A stretch of DNA of 64,000 nt from an uncultured beta proteobacterium (lineage in GTDB: Bacteria > Pseudomonadota > Gammaproteobacteria > Burkholderiales > Burkholderiaceae_C): NCBI GenBank assembly GCA_903822205.1, contig CAIJOK010000094.1, forward strand, positions 1 to 64,000, given 5' to 3'. Position 1 is the first letter of the stretch; every line of letters begins with the position of its first letter. Shown here piece by piece: positions 17,893 to 25,691 of this stretch. Made by a program: the position numbers and the translations under genes. The notes beneath the pieces were generated by a model. That model worked only from the letters and a program-made list of their open reading frames with translations. It was not told the origin of the DNA and made no database searches.

Positions 17893-19413
17893 TTAATATT
17901 GAAAATACAAAAATGGGCTTTCAAAGAAATTTAACTGTAACAATGCATATATTATTCCAATTAAAATAACAATAGAGACATAAGCGACCACCGACTTTTG
18001 TAGAAAATCATTTGTCGAAAATGAAGCGACTTTGATGGTGTTCGGCATAAAAAAAATGATCAGAAAAGCTGAGACAATTGCCAATAAAGTGACTTTCAGC
18101 TTTGCTATCCACATGTAAATATCGGGCATATTTCCCAATGAATATCCATTGAACCCTAGTATACCTTTGTAAATAACGAATGCGGTGGTGACGCTATCAG
18201 AACGGAACATAACGTTCGCGAAATTGACAGCAAGAAAAGTTAGCGTCCATGCCGCTACTATTTTTATAATCTTGTAGCGCCGATTCTTTTTGTTTTTCTT
18301 GCTTGGAAGTGGAAAAGCTTTTCTCCAGAGATGGTTGATCACAATATAAAAACCATGCATACCTCCAAAAATCACATACGTCCAATTGGCACCATGCCAA
18401 AAGCCCAATATTAAAAAAATAATAACTGTCGGGACAACCATCGAGCAAAACGTTTCAACAACTAATGGCAATCCTTGGCTCAATCGCATAAATTTCAAAG
18501 TGATTGGAGTGTACAGGTAGTCTCCAACGTATTTTGTAAGGGTGATGTGCCAGCGTTGCCAAAAATCTATAATGTTTGTGGCACGGAAAGGGGAATTGAA
18601 GTTGAAAGGCATCCAAATACCAAACAGCAAGGCTGCACCGACAGCCATGTCGGAGTATCCAGAGAAGTCAAAGTAGAGCTGAAAAGTGTAACCAATAGCT
18701 GCGAGCCAGGATGCCAAAAAATTCGGATTGGCCCCTTGAGCCAAACTATCATAAAAGCTGGTTACGTAAGTATTTAGTGTGTCGGCAATCAGTACTTTTT
18801 TGGCTAGTCCAACAGCAAATATTGACAGCCCAATGACTATCTTTGCGTTCTGCATTACAAAGTTTTCCGTCATCGAGAACTGAGGCATCATTTGTTTATG
18901 ATGTATTAGCGGGCCAGCCAGAAGATGCGGGAAAAATGAGACGAAAAGGGTGTACTGGATAAAGTCGGGCTCCTTTACTTTGTCTTGAAAACTGTCAATT
19001 AGGAACGCAATTTGGGTAAAAGTGAAAAAAGAGATGCCTATAGGAAGAATGATGCTAACCGAATCCACGGGATCGAAATCCATCAGGATGCGTAGTTCAT
19101 TCATGTTGTCAATAAAGAAATTGGCATATTTAAAATATCCCAAAACAGCAAGGTTGACAACGATAGCCAAAACCAGCGCTGTCTGTCGATGCTTCAGGTG
19201 TGGCCTTGAAATTAGGATGCCAATCCAGTAATTGGTTATGATGGAGATTGCCAAAATAGGCAACGCAAGGATACTCCAGTATGCATAAAAGAAGATTGAA
19301 GCAATTGCCAACCAACTAATAGCTGCTCTTTGACTAATTTTTGCCAATAAAAAAAAGCCAGTAAAAATTACCGGAATGAAAATGAATACAAATGCTGAAG
19401 AGTTAAATAGCAT
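17893..19413 (-). CDS. MBOAT family membrane-bound O-acyltransferase, AlgI/DltB-like
   Basis: The 506-residue integral membrane protein has about ten to twelve hydrophobic segments and the MBOAT core. Core features are FFPHLLAGPLIHHKQMMPQF, FDFSGYSDMAVGAALLFGIWMPFNFNSPF, FWQRWHITLTKYVGDYLYTPI, and GFWHGANWTYVIFGGMHGFYIVINH with the invariant His in GMHG. Relatives move acyl groups across the inner membrane for export-linked O-acylation (AlgI for alginate acetyl, DltB for D-alanyl from a carrier protein). It is the last gene of a five-gene reverse cluster and overlaps the FkbH-like gene by 11 bases. An acyl carrier protein gene in the cluster suggests a carrier-bound donor, which makes the DltB comparison attractive. 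Base composition is clearly AT-richer than typA or murJ. Confidence 0.88.
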   Translation of the reverse strand: MLFNSSAFVFIFIPVIFTGFFLLAKISQRAAISWLAIASIFFYAYWSILALPILAISIITNYWIGILISRPHLKHRQTALVLAIVVNLAVLGYFKYANFFIDNMNELRILMDFDPVDSVSIILPIGISFFTFTQIAFLIDSFQDKVKEPDFIQYTLFVSFFPHLLAGPLIHHKQMMPQFSMTENFVMQNAKIVIGLSIFAVGLAKKVLIADTLNTYVTSFYDSLAQGANPNFLASWLAAIGYTFQLYFDFSGYSDMAVGAALLFGIWMPFNFNSPFRATNIIDFWQRWHITLTKYVGDYLYTPITLKFMRLSQGLPLVVETFCSMVVPTVIIFLILGFWHGANWTYVIFGGMHGFYIVINHLWRKAFPLPSKKNKKNRRYKIIKIVAAWTLTFLAVNFANVMFRSDSVTTAFVIYKGILGFNGYSLGNMPDIYMWIAKLKVTLLAIVSAFLIIFFMPNTIKVASFSTNDFLQKSVVAYVSIVILIGIIYALLQLNFFESPFLYFQY

Positions 19414-21283
19414 ATTTCAACGAAACGGGCAATTCTGGGGGGGTGTATTGAGCTATGTCCAGCTCCCATGTTTCAGATATGTGATCACAGGAAATTTTTG
19501 TGAATCCAAGTTTGCTGTAATGACTCTTGACAATAATATTTCTTGCAGTTGGACAATAAGTCCCAATCAGCTTGATTGCGCCTGATTTTTTGGCGTTACT
19601 GACCATGTCCAGTAAGGCTGCTTCTTCAATGCGCCTTCCCAATACCCGACAACTCATAAGCCAAGTATCAATCTCCCAAGCCGCTGCATTCTTCTTGCAA
19701 ATGATGACGCTAATCATGCCGTTATCCCCAAGCGCATCTGTTAGGCGAATTTGGCGGGTAAAATAGTTGCTATCTTCTTCAATATTCTTGATATCCACTT
19801 CACTATAACGTTTGGTGGTTAGATTAAATTGATTGGATTTGCTGATGAGTTGAACGATGCGAGCCCGACCAGTTGCATCAAAGGGCGTGCATATCATCTT
19901 CATTTCCAACGACTTAAGGTAGGTGACCATGTCGGAGGATTGATTAAGAATCTGCACTCGTTTAATATTGTCTTGATAATAAGAAGCCCGATTATGGTCT
20001 TCCTCAGAAAATGCGATTGCTTCAAAATACCCAGCAGCAATAAGCGTCCTGGCAAACAGAGCGGGGTCTTCCGGAAGTTCAGGAACGGCAACATCGGGCA
20101 ATTCTTTGCGGACCTGCATACGCTCAGCGGGGTTGTCATCCAAAAATACCATACTCTCAAGACCGAGAGACAATGATTCAGCAATGACCCTAATGTTTGA
20201 AGCCTTGTCAGACCAATTGGCCTGAAATACAGCGATATGATGTTCTCTGAGCAACATGTCGGGATGCTCCTGAAAGGGGATACGCGCAGTTGCATCTTCA
20301 TTTTTGGATGACACTGCCAAAACAATTCCACGGTCATGAAGTTCTAGCGCAGTGCGCTGTACATGCAGATGCGCTTCAGCGGTTGGGTCACCATTTCCGA
20401 TAAGTATGCCATTTAAACCGTCATCTCCTATTACTCCGCCCCAAAGAGTGTTGTCCAGGTCCATAATTAAGCAACGACGACTCTTGCCTAGTTTGGAAGC
20501 TAATACACGACAGACATAGTCGGCATATATGGGCGTATAGCGTTGCGCAAATGGCAGCTTTCCAATATTCCATAAAGTTGGATCATGCCAGTTGGTCAAT
20601 CCTACATTTGAAGCAAGACCGGCAACATCAAGGATGAACGTGTCGTCTGAAATAAGACAGTCAAGTTCACTATTGAGGTGTGCGACAAGCCAAGAAAGGG
20701 TGCCTGGCAAACGCCCTTCGTAGCTGCCAAAAGGTGTCTCCACAGGTGGGGCTATGTTTTGCAAAATAATTTGCGCACCCGTATTCGTGCGCAAAGATTG
20801 AATAACAGAACTGACGTAAGCGAAGCAGTCCCTGATATTTTGGTCGGCTGCAACCCGATTGCCTGGAGTTGGTGTCAGTGGCAGTCCACGATAATCTATT
20901 GCGACCAGTATGGCAGAAAGGGACTTCCCTGCAAAAATTGTTTCAGTAGAAAACGCAGTCTGGGCAACTTGATTGTATTCAGTTTGCTCAATGGTCAAAG
21001 AAATTCCAAACCGTAGGGCAGAGCCAATTAAAGCAGATGCTATTAATTTGGTGGTGGTGTTGCTGACAAGGCCAATATGAACTAAAGTTAGTGGCGCAAG
21101 GTCAAATTTATTAGATCGCAAATAGAACAGTCTATTGGAGAGCTTACTTAGCTGATTCTCATCTAAAGCAAACTTTGCCAACTCCCGGAGTTCGATGCCT
21201 GTGGTGGAAGTAGAGACACTTCGTGAAAAATCTGTTGCTGCTTCAGGCAACCACGATAGATGTTCGTATATATTATTAGTCAT
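19403..21283 (-). CDS. FkbH-like HAD-IIIC / acyl-loading protein
   Basis: The 626-residue protein matches FkbH-type enzymes. An N-terminal SGNH-like region (residues 50-250) is followed by a HAD phosphatase core with CLIMDLDNTLWGGVIGDDG near residue 272, VLAVSSKNEDATA and MVFLDDNPAERMQVRKELP. A GNAT-like C-terminal domain contains LMSCRVLGRRIEEAALLDM. In polyketide pathways FkbH enzymes take 1,3-bisphosphoglycerate, remove phosphate and load a glyceryl group through a Cys onto a carrier protein. The HAD aspartates and a Cys in the SCRVLGR motif are present. With an acyl carrier protein gene two places upstream, loading of that carrier is the obvious inference. The real substrate is not shown by the sequence. 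Confidence 0.85.
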   Translation of the reverse strand: MTNNIYEHLSWLPEAATDFSRSVSTSTTGIELRELAKFALDENQLSKLSNRLFYLRSNKFDLAPLTLVHIGLVSNTTTKLIASALIGSALRFGISLTIEQTEYNQVAQTAFSTETIFAGKSLSAILVAIDYRGLPLTPTPGNRVAADQNIRDCFAYVSSVIQSLRTNTGAQIILQNIAPPVETPFGSYEGRLPGTLSWLVAHLNSELDCLISDDTFILDVAGLASNVGLTNWHDPTLWNIGKLPFAQRYTPIYADYVCRVLASKLGKSRRCLIMDLDNTLWGGVIGDDGLNGILIGNGDPTAEAHLHVQRTALELHDRGIVLAVSSKNEDATARIPFQEHPDMLLREHHIAVFQANWSDKASNIRVIAESLSLGLESMVFLDDNPAERMQVRKELPDVAVPELPEDPALFARTLIAAGYFEAIAFSEEDHNRASYYQDNIKRVQILNQSSDMVTYLKSLEMKMICTPFDATGRARIVQLISKSNQFNLTTKRYSEVDIKNIEEDSNYFTRQIRLTDALGDNGMISVIICKKNAAAWEIDTWLMSCRVLGRRIEEAALLDMVSNAKKSGAIKLIGTYCPTARNIIVKSHYSKLGFTKISCDHISETWELDIAQYTPPELPVSLKYAI

Positions 21284-21307
21284 GGCAATGTCATGGATCT
21301 TGCGGAT

Positions 21308-21754
21308 TTAGTCAAGGGTTCGATCGTCACAATTATCACCGCACCACTTGGCGGATATTTTGCCTTTGCCAATAATCGCCTCTTGCCTGAAAATCCAAAA
21401 TTTCAGTTCAATAATTCTGGTTGCCTCTGATTTGTATGAAAGCTTGGCGTGAAATTCCAAATCTTCATCAACATAGGCAGGGTTAATAAATTCAATGCTA
21501 AATCCAACCGTCATTGCTTTGTTGTCAGGCAACTCTTTGCCAATTAATCGAGATAGCTGGGTTGTAAGTAGCGCGCCATGAAGCAATGGAGATTTAAACC
21601 CGCGGTCTTGGCAAAACTTGTGATCGGTGTGTATGGGGCTATCATCAGTGCTTAAGTCGACAAACGTCTTCATGTCGGACTCGGAAAAAGAAAAATTCCA
21701 GCCGAACTGCATGCCCTCAGCATACAATGCCCACGATGAGTCCGGTTTAAACAT
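21308..21754 (-). CDS. MaoC-like hotdog-fold dehydratase
   Basis: The 148-residue protein has the hydratase-2 type signature in degenerate form, STDDSPIHTDHKFCQDRG, keeping the Asp and His used for hydration and dehydration of thioesters, then SPLLHGALLTTQLSRLIG. Family members act on 3-hydroxyacyl thioesters bound to CoA or a carrier protein. It overlaps the acyl carrier protein gene by 8 bases and lies 24 bases before the FkbH-like gene, so all three are surely co-expressed. It could modify the carrier-bound acyl group before transfer, or act only as a thioester-binding partner. The second is possible because the Gly before the Asp is replaced. Confidence 0.8.
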   Translation of the reverse strand: MFKPDSSWALYAEGMQFGWNFSFSESDMKTFVDLSTDDSPIHTDHKFCQDRGFKSPLLHGALLTTQLSRLIGKELPDNKAMTVGFSIEFINPAYVDEDLEFHAKLSYKSEATRIIELKFWIFRQEAIIGKGKISAKWCGDNCDDRTLD

Positions 21755-22034
21755 TGGCCTGTTTTTTTAAAACTAATTCAGCTAAAGCGCCGATATTTTT
21801 TAGGTTTGAAATTTCGGCAGCTGTAAATCGAACGCCAAATGCTTTTTCAATAGATACCATAATCCGAATATTGGCTAAGCTGTCCCAGCCTTCAACGTCC
21901 ATCGCAGTCGTGACTTCACTGATAACCAATTCATCGTCATCGAGCACGTCACAAAAAATCGGTGTTAAATTAGCAGTAATAAATTGAGCAGTATTCAATG
22001 CGGTTTGAACGATGGTTTGATTTGGCAACTTCAT
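21747..22034 (-). CDS. Acyl carrier protein
   Basis: The 95-residue protein has the four-helix carrier fold and the phosphopantetheine site VEGWDSLANIRIMVSIEKAFGVRF, with the modified Ser in DSL. An N-terminal extension of about 15 residues precedes the usual first helix. It is not the fatty-acid AcpP, which has a GADSLD site and lies next to fabF. This kind of WDSL site is found in specialised carriers encoded with FkbH proteins and ligases. Its place in the cluster marks it as the acyl donor platform, in the way DltC serves DltB. The AlgX-like gene lies 85 bases upstream. Confidence 0.9.
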   Translation of the reverse strand: MKLPNQTIVQTALNTAQFITANLTPIFCDVLDDDELVISEVTTAMDVEGWDSLANIRIMVSIEKAFGVRFTAAEISNLKNIGALAELVLKKQANV

Positions 22035-22119
22035 GGTAGAAATGAATGTAAATAACTACGAACCGCCATAACGATTGTTAAGGCTTGGATATCACGAATA
22101 CTTGTCCTGCCTTCTCACT

Positions 22120-23517
22120 TTACTTGAGAATATCGTCGGGTTGACGGCAGATGTGTAAATCCTTTAGAGTAAAACCATCGCTCTTACCGGGGTAAACTCG
22201 CACTTTGGAAAAACCGAGTCCGTTCGACGGCAGTGGTGTCTTGAGTATGTGGGTAGCATCATCGCCCGGGACATTCAGTGTGAAGCGGCGAGTGGCAGTA
22301 CCCGGACCCATACCTTCCATAATCAAGATTTTTGAACCAGCCGTGACGGCGCGTGCCACCAGGTAATCCAACTTTTCTATCGGCTTATCAAAAGTAATTT
22401 CTATAAATTCGTTCTCGTTGGTTGGCCCGGTGACCACATCTTCGCCCTTCATGTTGATGCCATTTGCAGCCAGACCGACCCGTGCCAACCTTGCGGTCAC
22501 GGTGGACGGTTTGCAAGCGGCCTGCACCCAGGCTGACGCACGCAACAGCCACTCCGTATTGTTGCTTACATAGCGGGGGTCCTGAAACTGAAAATCCGGT
22601 GGCGCGCGCATGGCGTACTCGGCCCTTTCCCAGATCAGCATTTTGGGCGCTTGGGTCTGGAAGGCATCGCTGCTCAAGTAGCTTTCCATTCCAAACCAGG
22701 ATCCTATAGTTACAGGCACCGAAACATTCAAAATGTCGCGCTGCAACATAAAACGCAGCGCATCCGCAAAGCCACCCCACTCCATTGAGAAGCTGCTGCC
22801 CTGCAAGGTAATCCCGATTGGAACACGCTTGGCTTCATTTTGTTCCTGGGTTCGACTCACGAAAACCGGCGCGATTCGTTCAGGTGCAAAAGTCCCAGAA
22901 TTGGGCGGTACTAAGGCAATCAATTCACGTCCTATGGACGGAATTTTGCGTTTGCCAACTTTCATTTGATACGCCACTTCAGGCGTTGCATCGAGCGCCT
23001 TTTTCAGCACTGGGTTGGCATCTATGCCTGACTTAAAGGTTTCAGCTGCCAACTTGGCACCTACAAAATTCCAATGCCCGTCAAGCCGAAAAAATAAAGG
23101 GGTTTCTGAGTCTCGCAGGGGACTGTTCAAGAAGGGCGTGTTGAGATCAATCACCGTCACTCCGGCGGCCTGTAACGCCTTGCTCATACGCTCGTAATTA
23201 CCTGCCGTGTAGTCGTTAAGTTTGATGTTATCAGGAAGATACTCGGCGTACAAACGTACCTTCAATGGCACCATCGTGACGGCCATGCTGATGCCGTTGG
23301 CCACAAGCACTCTGTTGAAACGTCCGATAAGCGAAATTGTCTCTGCGTGGCCAGCCGCTTCTGCCGGACTGGACAGTTCAGATCGCAAAAAGAGCCAGTC
23401 ATTTTTGCCAACAATGCCCAGAAACTCAGCACTGTGCACAGAAACCATGCCAAAGGCACCGGTCAACAGGGCGCAGCATAGCCATTTACTCACGTTCCAG
23501 TTATGAATCATTTGCAT
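22120..23517 (-). CDS. AlgX/AlgJ-like SGNH-fold periplasmic acyltransferase-type protein
   Basis: The 465-residue protein has a signal peptide (KWLCCALLTGAFGMVSVHSAE) and resembles AlgX, the periplasmic alginate O-acetyltransferase (about 475 residues). Visible motifs are GKNDWLFLRSEL near the mature start, FRLDGHWNFVGAKLAAE giving the Asp-x-His pair, and GITLQGSSFSMEWGG giving the Ser, which together would form the SGNH triad. The C-terminal 150 residues look like a beta-rich binding module. Starts at 23517 (ATG) or 23511 (ATG) are both possible. It would receive acyl groups from the MBOAT protein and place them on an exported polymer. It is less AT-rich than the four genes behind it, so its history may differ. 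It heads the cluster. Confidence 0.82.
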   Translation of the reverse strand: MQMIHNWNVSKWLCCALLTGAFGMVSVHSAEFLGIVGKNDWLFLRSELSSPAEAAGHAETISLIGRFNRVLVANGISMAVTMVPLKVRLYAEYLPDNIKLNDYTAGNYERMSKALQAAGVTVIDLNTPFLNSPLRDSETPLFFRLDGHWNFVGAKLAAETFKSGIDANPVLKKALDATPEVAYQMKVGKRKIPSIGRELIALVPPNSGTFAPERIAPVFVSRTQEQNEAKRVPIGITLQGSSFSMEWGGFADALRFMLQRDILNVSVPVTIGSWFGMESYLSSDAFQTQAPKMLIWERAEYAMRAPPDFQFQDPRYVSNNTEWLLRASAWVQAACKPSTVTARLARVGLAANGINMKGEDVVTGPTNENEFIEITFDKPIEKLDYLVARAVTAGSKILIMEGMGPGTATRRFTLNVPGDDATHILKTPLPSNGLGFSKVRVYPGKSDGFTLKDLHICRQPDDILK

Positions 23518-23532
23518 CTTTCCTCAATTCGT

Positions 23533-23697
23533 CCTGAATCCGTGAGTTCAGGTCGCAAAATGGTAGAAATACGTTTGTAGATCAACGAGTTGCAGTTTGC
23601 GCTATGATCACCTGTCTGGTGAAGGTTGCAATCTTTGCAATTTGTTGATTTTTAACAATAAAACACCAATATATTAGTTTGAACTCACGGATTCAGG
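23533..23697. mobile_element. 165-base element with perfect 18-base terminal inverted repeats
   Basis: CCTGAATCCGTGAGTTCA at 23533-23550 is exactly complementary to 23680-23697. The 129 bases between hold no gene. This is the form of a miniature inverted-repeat transposable element. The flanks do not show a convincing target duplication. It lies directly upstream of the AlgX-like gene and may carry part of its promoter. Confidence 0.75.
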
Positions 23698-24175
23698 CTC
23701 GTGATTTCACACTACCCTAGCAGTCTATTCGGACGGAATTTCAACCACATGAGTCGAACTATAGCACCTTCAGACTTCCTTTTATGATTAAATTTGGGGT
23801 GTTACTATGAACTCAACTTTAGACATTCGCGCCTACAACCATCTGGCCTGTGCCTATCATTTGCCATTTCTGCAAGACTGATCCATCCAAGTGAGTTGTA
23901 TTGATCCTGTCTCTCGTCAAGCAACAGATCCTGTCGCTTCTTGGCTGTCGCGACCTTGATTGCCATGACGCTCATGTTGCTTGGCTACCAAACAAGGGAC
24001 CAAAGAACGAGGCAATACTGATAGTAATCTTAGATTTCTTGATCCGCATGAAAAACTGAATGGCACAAATCTGTGACGAATTCTGTATTTATCGCAAGTT
24101 CTGTCTTGGGAAATGCCAATCACGACGAATTATTAGTGCCAAAGCTATTCTAACAATTTCAGGCCGATCCCTGGC
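23698..24175. other. Decayed gene-free stretch in the island
   Basis: About 480 bases have no convincing gene. A 24-codon frame from ATG 23806 (MNSTLDIRAYNHLACAYHL...) continues past one stop for another 25 sense codons, which looks like the ruin of a gene. From 24051 the sequence AAAAACTGAATGGCAC resembles bases near 17790, so relic ends of an insertion element are likely. Confidence 0.5.
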
Positions 24176-24195
24176 GCGGATCAGGAAATCTGAAT
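24176..24195. repeat. 20-base direct repeat, right copy
   Basis: It matches 17873-17892 with two differences and forms the last codons and the stop of the DUF2442 gene. Confidence 0.6.
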
Positions 24196-24417
24196 ATGCT
24201 CATGAAGAAATTCAGGTGCAAAATCTGCACCATTACTCCATGATAATGTATGCCCCTCCAGATTAAATGTCGTAAAGAAGGAAATATCTTTCAATGGTTC
24301 GAATATCTCACCATATAATTCAGATGATAAATCTATTTCGCCCCGCGAACCATCGTTGAAAGATAGCCATATCTTATATCCATTGATATACTTAGCCTCA
24401 TTGACATGAATAAACAT
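24181..24417 (-). CDS. DUF2442 domain-containing protein
   Basis: The 78-residue protein has the DUF2442 pattern: VNEAKYINGYKIWLSFNDGSRGEIDLSSELYGEIFEPLKD, then FFTTFNLEGHTLSWSNGADFAPEFLH. I chose the ATG at 24417 because a GGAG site lies 7 bases ahead; an upstream in-frame ATG at 24438 has none. DUF2442 genes usually follow DUF4160 genes in pairs resembling toxin-antitoxin modules, and the DUF4160 remnant is present just upstream here. The biochemical role of the family is not established. Confidence 0.8.
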   Translation of the reverse strand: MFIHVNEAKYINGYKIWLSFNDGSRGEIDLSSELYGEIFEPLKDISFFTTFNLEGHTLSWSNGADFAPEFLHEHIQIS

Positions 24418-24421
24418 CTTG

Positions 24422-24650
24422 CTACTCCAGTGGCTCAATTTTAGTCAATGGTTTTCTGTTTGTTGCAGCTTCCCAATTCTACATAAGTTTCTCTTGGTGT
24501 AAAATATACGAGTCAAGAACCGCACTTAATGCCATTCTTGGAAATGTGCCAGTTACTACGTTAGTTGTAATATCTACTGTGATTTCATATTCTCCATATT
24601 CCGCGTAAAAGTGTGGCGGTGCATGTTCACGAATTCGGAAAGACCGGTCT
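24422..24650 (-). pseudogene. DUF4160 family gene, truncated and with an in-frame stop
   Basis: On the reverse strand the sequence encodes EHAPPHFYAEYGEYEI...MALSAVLDSYILHQEKLM, then a TAG at 24479-24481, then in the same frame NWEAATNRKPLTKIEPLE and a final stop at 24422-24424. This is the middle and end of a DUF4160 protein split by a nonsense codon. The N-terminal part (MPTV...) is missing: beyond about 24640 the sequence changes to an unrelated forward-strand frame. The partner DUF2442 gene downstream is still intact. Confidence 0.7.
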
Positions 24651-24891
24651 CGCGATTGTCGCTGACAAAAAGGCGGCCTACTACCTAGTGATCAAAAACA
24701 GGTGGTGGTATGGTGACAAAAAAGAGTGGATGTATGAAGGAACGGTTTTGACCGTGGCCGACGGTGGAATACTGAAGGTATTTGACAATGGCCAGTACAT
24801 TTACAGTGAGAGGGCACTCATCAACCTACGTGGCTTATCAGAGTCGCACGGGCTGTCAGGCGGCTTGTGCTACCGGGGCCAGCGGAGATAA
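24613..24891 (+). CDS. Hypothetical protein fragment
   Basis: A 92-codon frame from a GTG. The first ten codons are antisense to the DUF4160 remnant. From about codon 10 the peptide looks natural: KTGLAIVADKKAAYYLVI, then RWWYGDKKEWMYEGTVLTVADGG and FDNGQYIYSERALINL. I do not recognise the family. It is probably a 5'-truncated gene joined to the DUF4160 relic, and expression is doubtful. Confidence 0.35.
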   Translation: MAVHVHEFGKTGLAIVADKKAAYYLVIKNRWWYGDKKEWMYEGTVLTVADGGILKVFDNGQYIYSERALINLRGLSESHGLSGGLCYRGQRR

Positions 24892-24906
24892 GGGGAATAA
24901 TTTTCC

Positions 24907-25191
24907 TTAATTTTCCAACTGGTGTTTGATACGCACAATCTTTATGTCGCTGCCAGTTTTGTAATAAAAACGAACGATATATCCACTTCTCCCAAAATCA
25001 ATGATAATTTCTCGATAGTTTGGCATATCTTCAACAGGTCTAAAACTATCTGGCTGAAGTGCTATTTTTTGTATCGATGACTTTATTTTTGCCACCGCAC
25101 GAATCAATGCTTCTGGACTTTTCTTTGCTAGAAAATTTCTCAATCTAACCAAATCACATAAAGCCTGCTGCGTGTAAATTAGATGTGACAT
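24907..25191 (-). CDS. parE: ParE/RelE-superfamily toxin
   Basis: The 94-residue protein has the RelE/ParE fold pattern: IYTQQALCDLVRLRNFL, then ALIRAVAKIKSSIQKIALQPDSFRPVEDMPNYREIIIDFGRSGYIVRFYYKTGSDIKIVRIKHQLEN. The basic residues and the closing beta strand fit ParE-like toxins, which inhibit DNA gyrase, but RelE-type action on mRNA is not excluded. It overlaps the upstream antitoxin gene by 13 bases, the usual antitoxin-first order. It lies at the right end of the island, where toxin-antitoxin pairs often stabilise acquired DNA. Confidence 0.85.
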   Translation of the reverse strand: MSHLIYTQQALCDLVRLRNFLAKKSPEALIRAVAKIKSSIQKIALQPDSFRPVEDMPNYREIIIDFGRSGYIVRFYYKTGSDIKIVRIKHQLEN

Positions 25192-25460
25192 ATAGGAACT
25201 GGTAATTCATTATTTGTTTCCCACGAATCCATCCATTGCTCTACTTCATTTTGAGTTACATGTAATCCAGTTTCATCAAAATCATTTAGTGAATCGATGC
25301 AGCTTTTATTCCACAAATACTCTTTTTCTTTTTGCTCAATAAAAACAATCAAAGCTTCAGCAGCAAGGGAATGCGATGTTCTTTTTTGCCGATTAGCAAT
25401 TTGACTTAATCGCTCTTTGGTTTTGGTGTCAATACGAATTGATATTTGAGATGCAGACAT
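25179..25460 (-). CDS. Ribbon-helix-helix (CopG-like) antitoxin
   Basis: The 93-residue protein starts MSASQISIRIDTKTKERLSQIANRQKRTSHSLAAEALIVFI, a ribbon-helix-helix DNA-binding domain. An acidic C-terminal tail (LNDFDETGLHVTQNEVEQWMDSW) would bind the toxin. The ATG at 25460 has an AGGGGA ribosome site; the frame stays open upstream without sense. Such antitoxins repress their own operon, so an operator should lie just upstream between 25461 and about 25530. Confidence 0.88.
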   Translation of the reverse strand: MSASQISIRIDTKTKERLSQIANRQKRTSHSLAAEALIVFIEQKEKEYLWNKSCIDSLNDFDETGLHVTQNEVEQWMDSWETNNELPVPICHI

Positions 25461-25556
25461 TAAAATCCCCTTCTTGGCGTAGTGTATCACATTGTAGGTA
25501 ATTGCAGTACTTTGCCAATTCGCGAGGGCTATGACCTGTCGGTCATTTAAACTATA

Positions 25557-25657
25557 AAAAGTTATGTACGCAATCATGTATCAAACAATTGCAATGTATG
25601 CAGTACCAACGGGCATTTCTTATGTTTGATGTAAAATTATATCGTATGTAACTTATT
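25557..25657 (-). repeat. Dispersed ~100-base palindromic repeat, copy 6 (right flank of island)
   Basis: On the reverse strand it begins AATAAGTTACATACG and has the core GCCCGTTGGTACTGCAT 43 bases on; its other end AAAGTTATGTACG is a partial inverted match. It is the closest relative of copy 5 and lies 35 bases before the murJ start codon. Confidence 0.8.
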
Positions 25658-25691
25658 TTTTTGAAAGCATGTCCATGTTCTGGTCTTTTGT

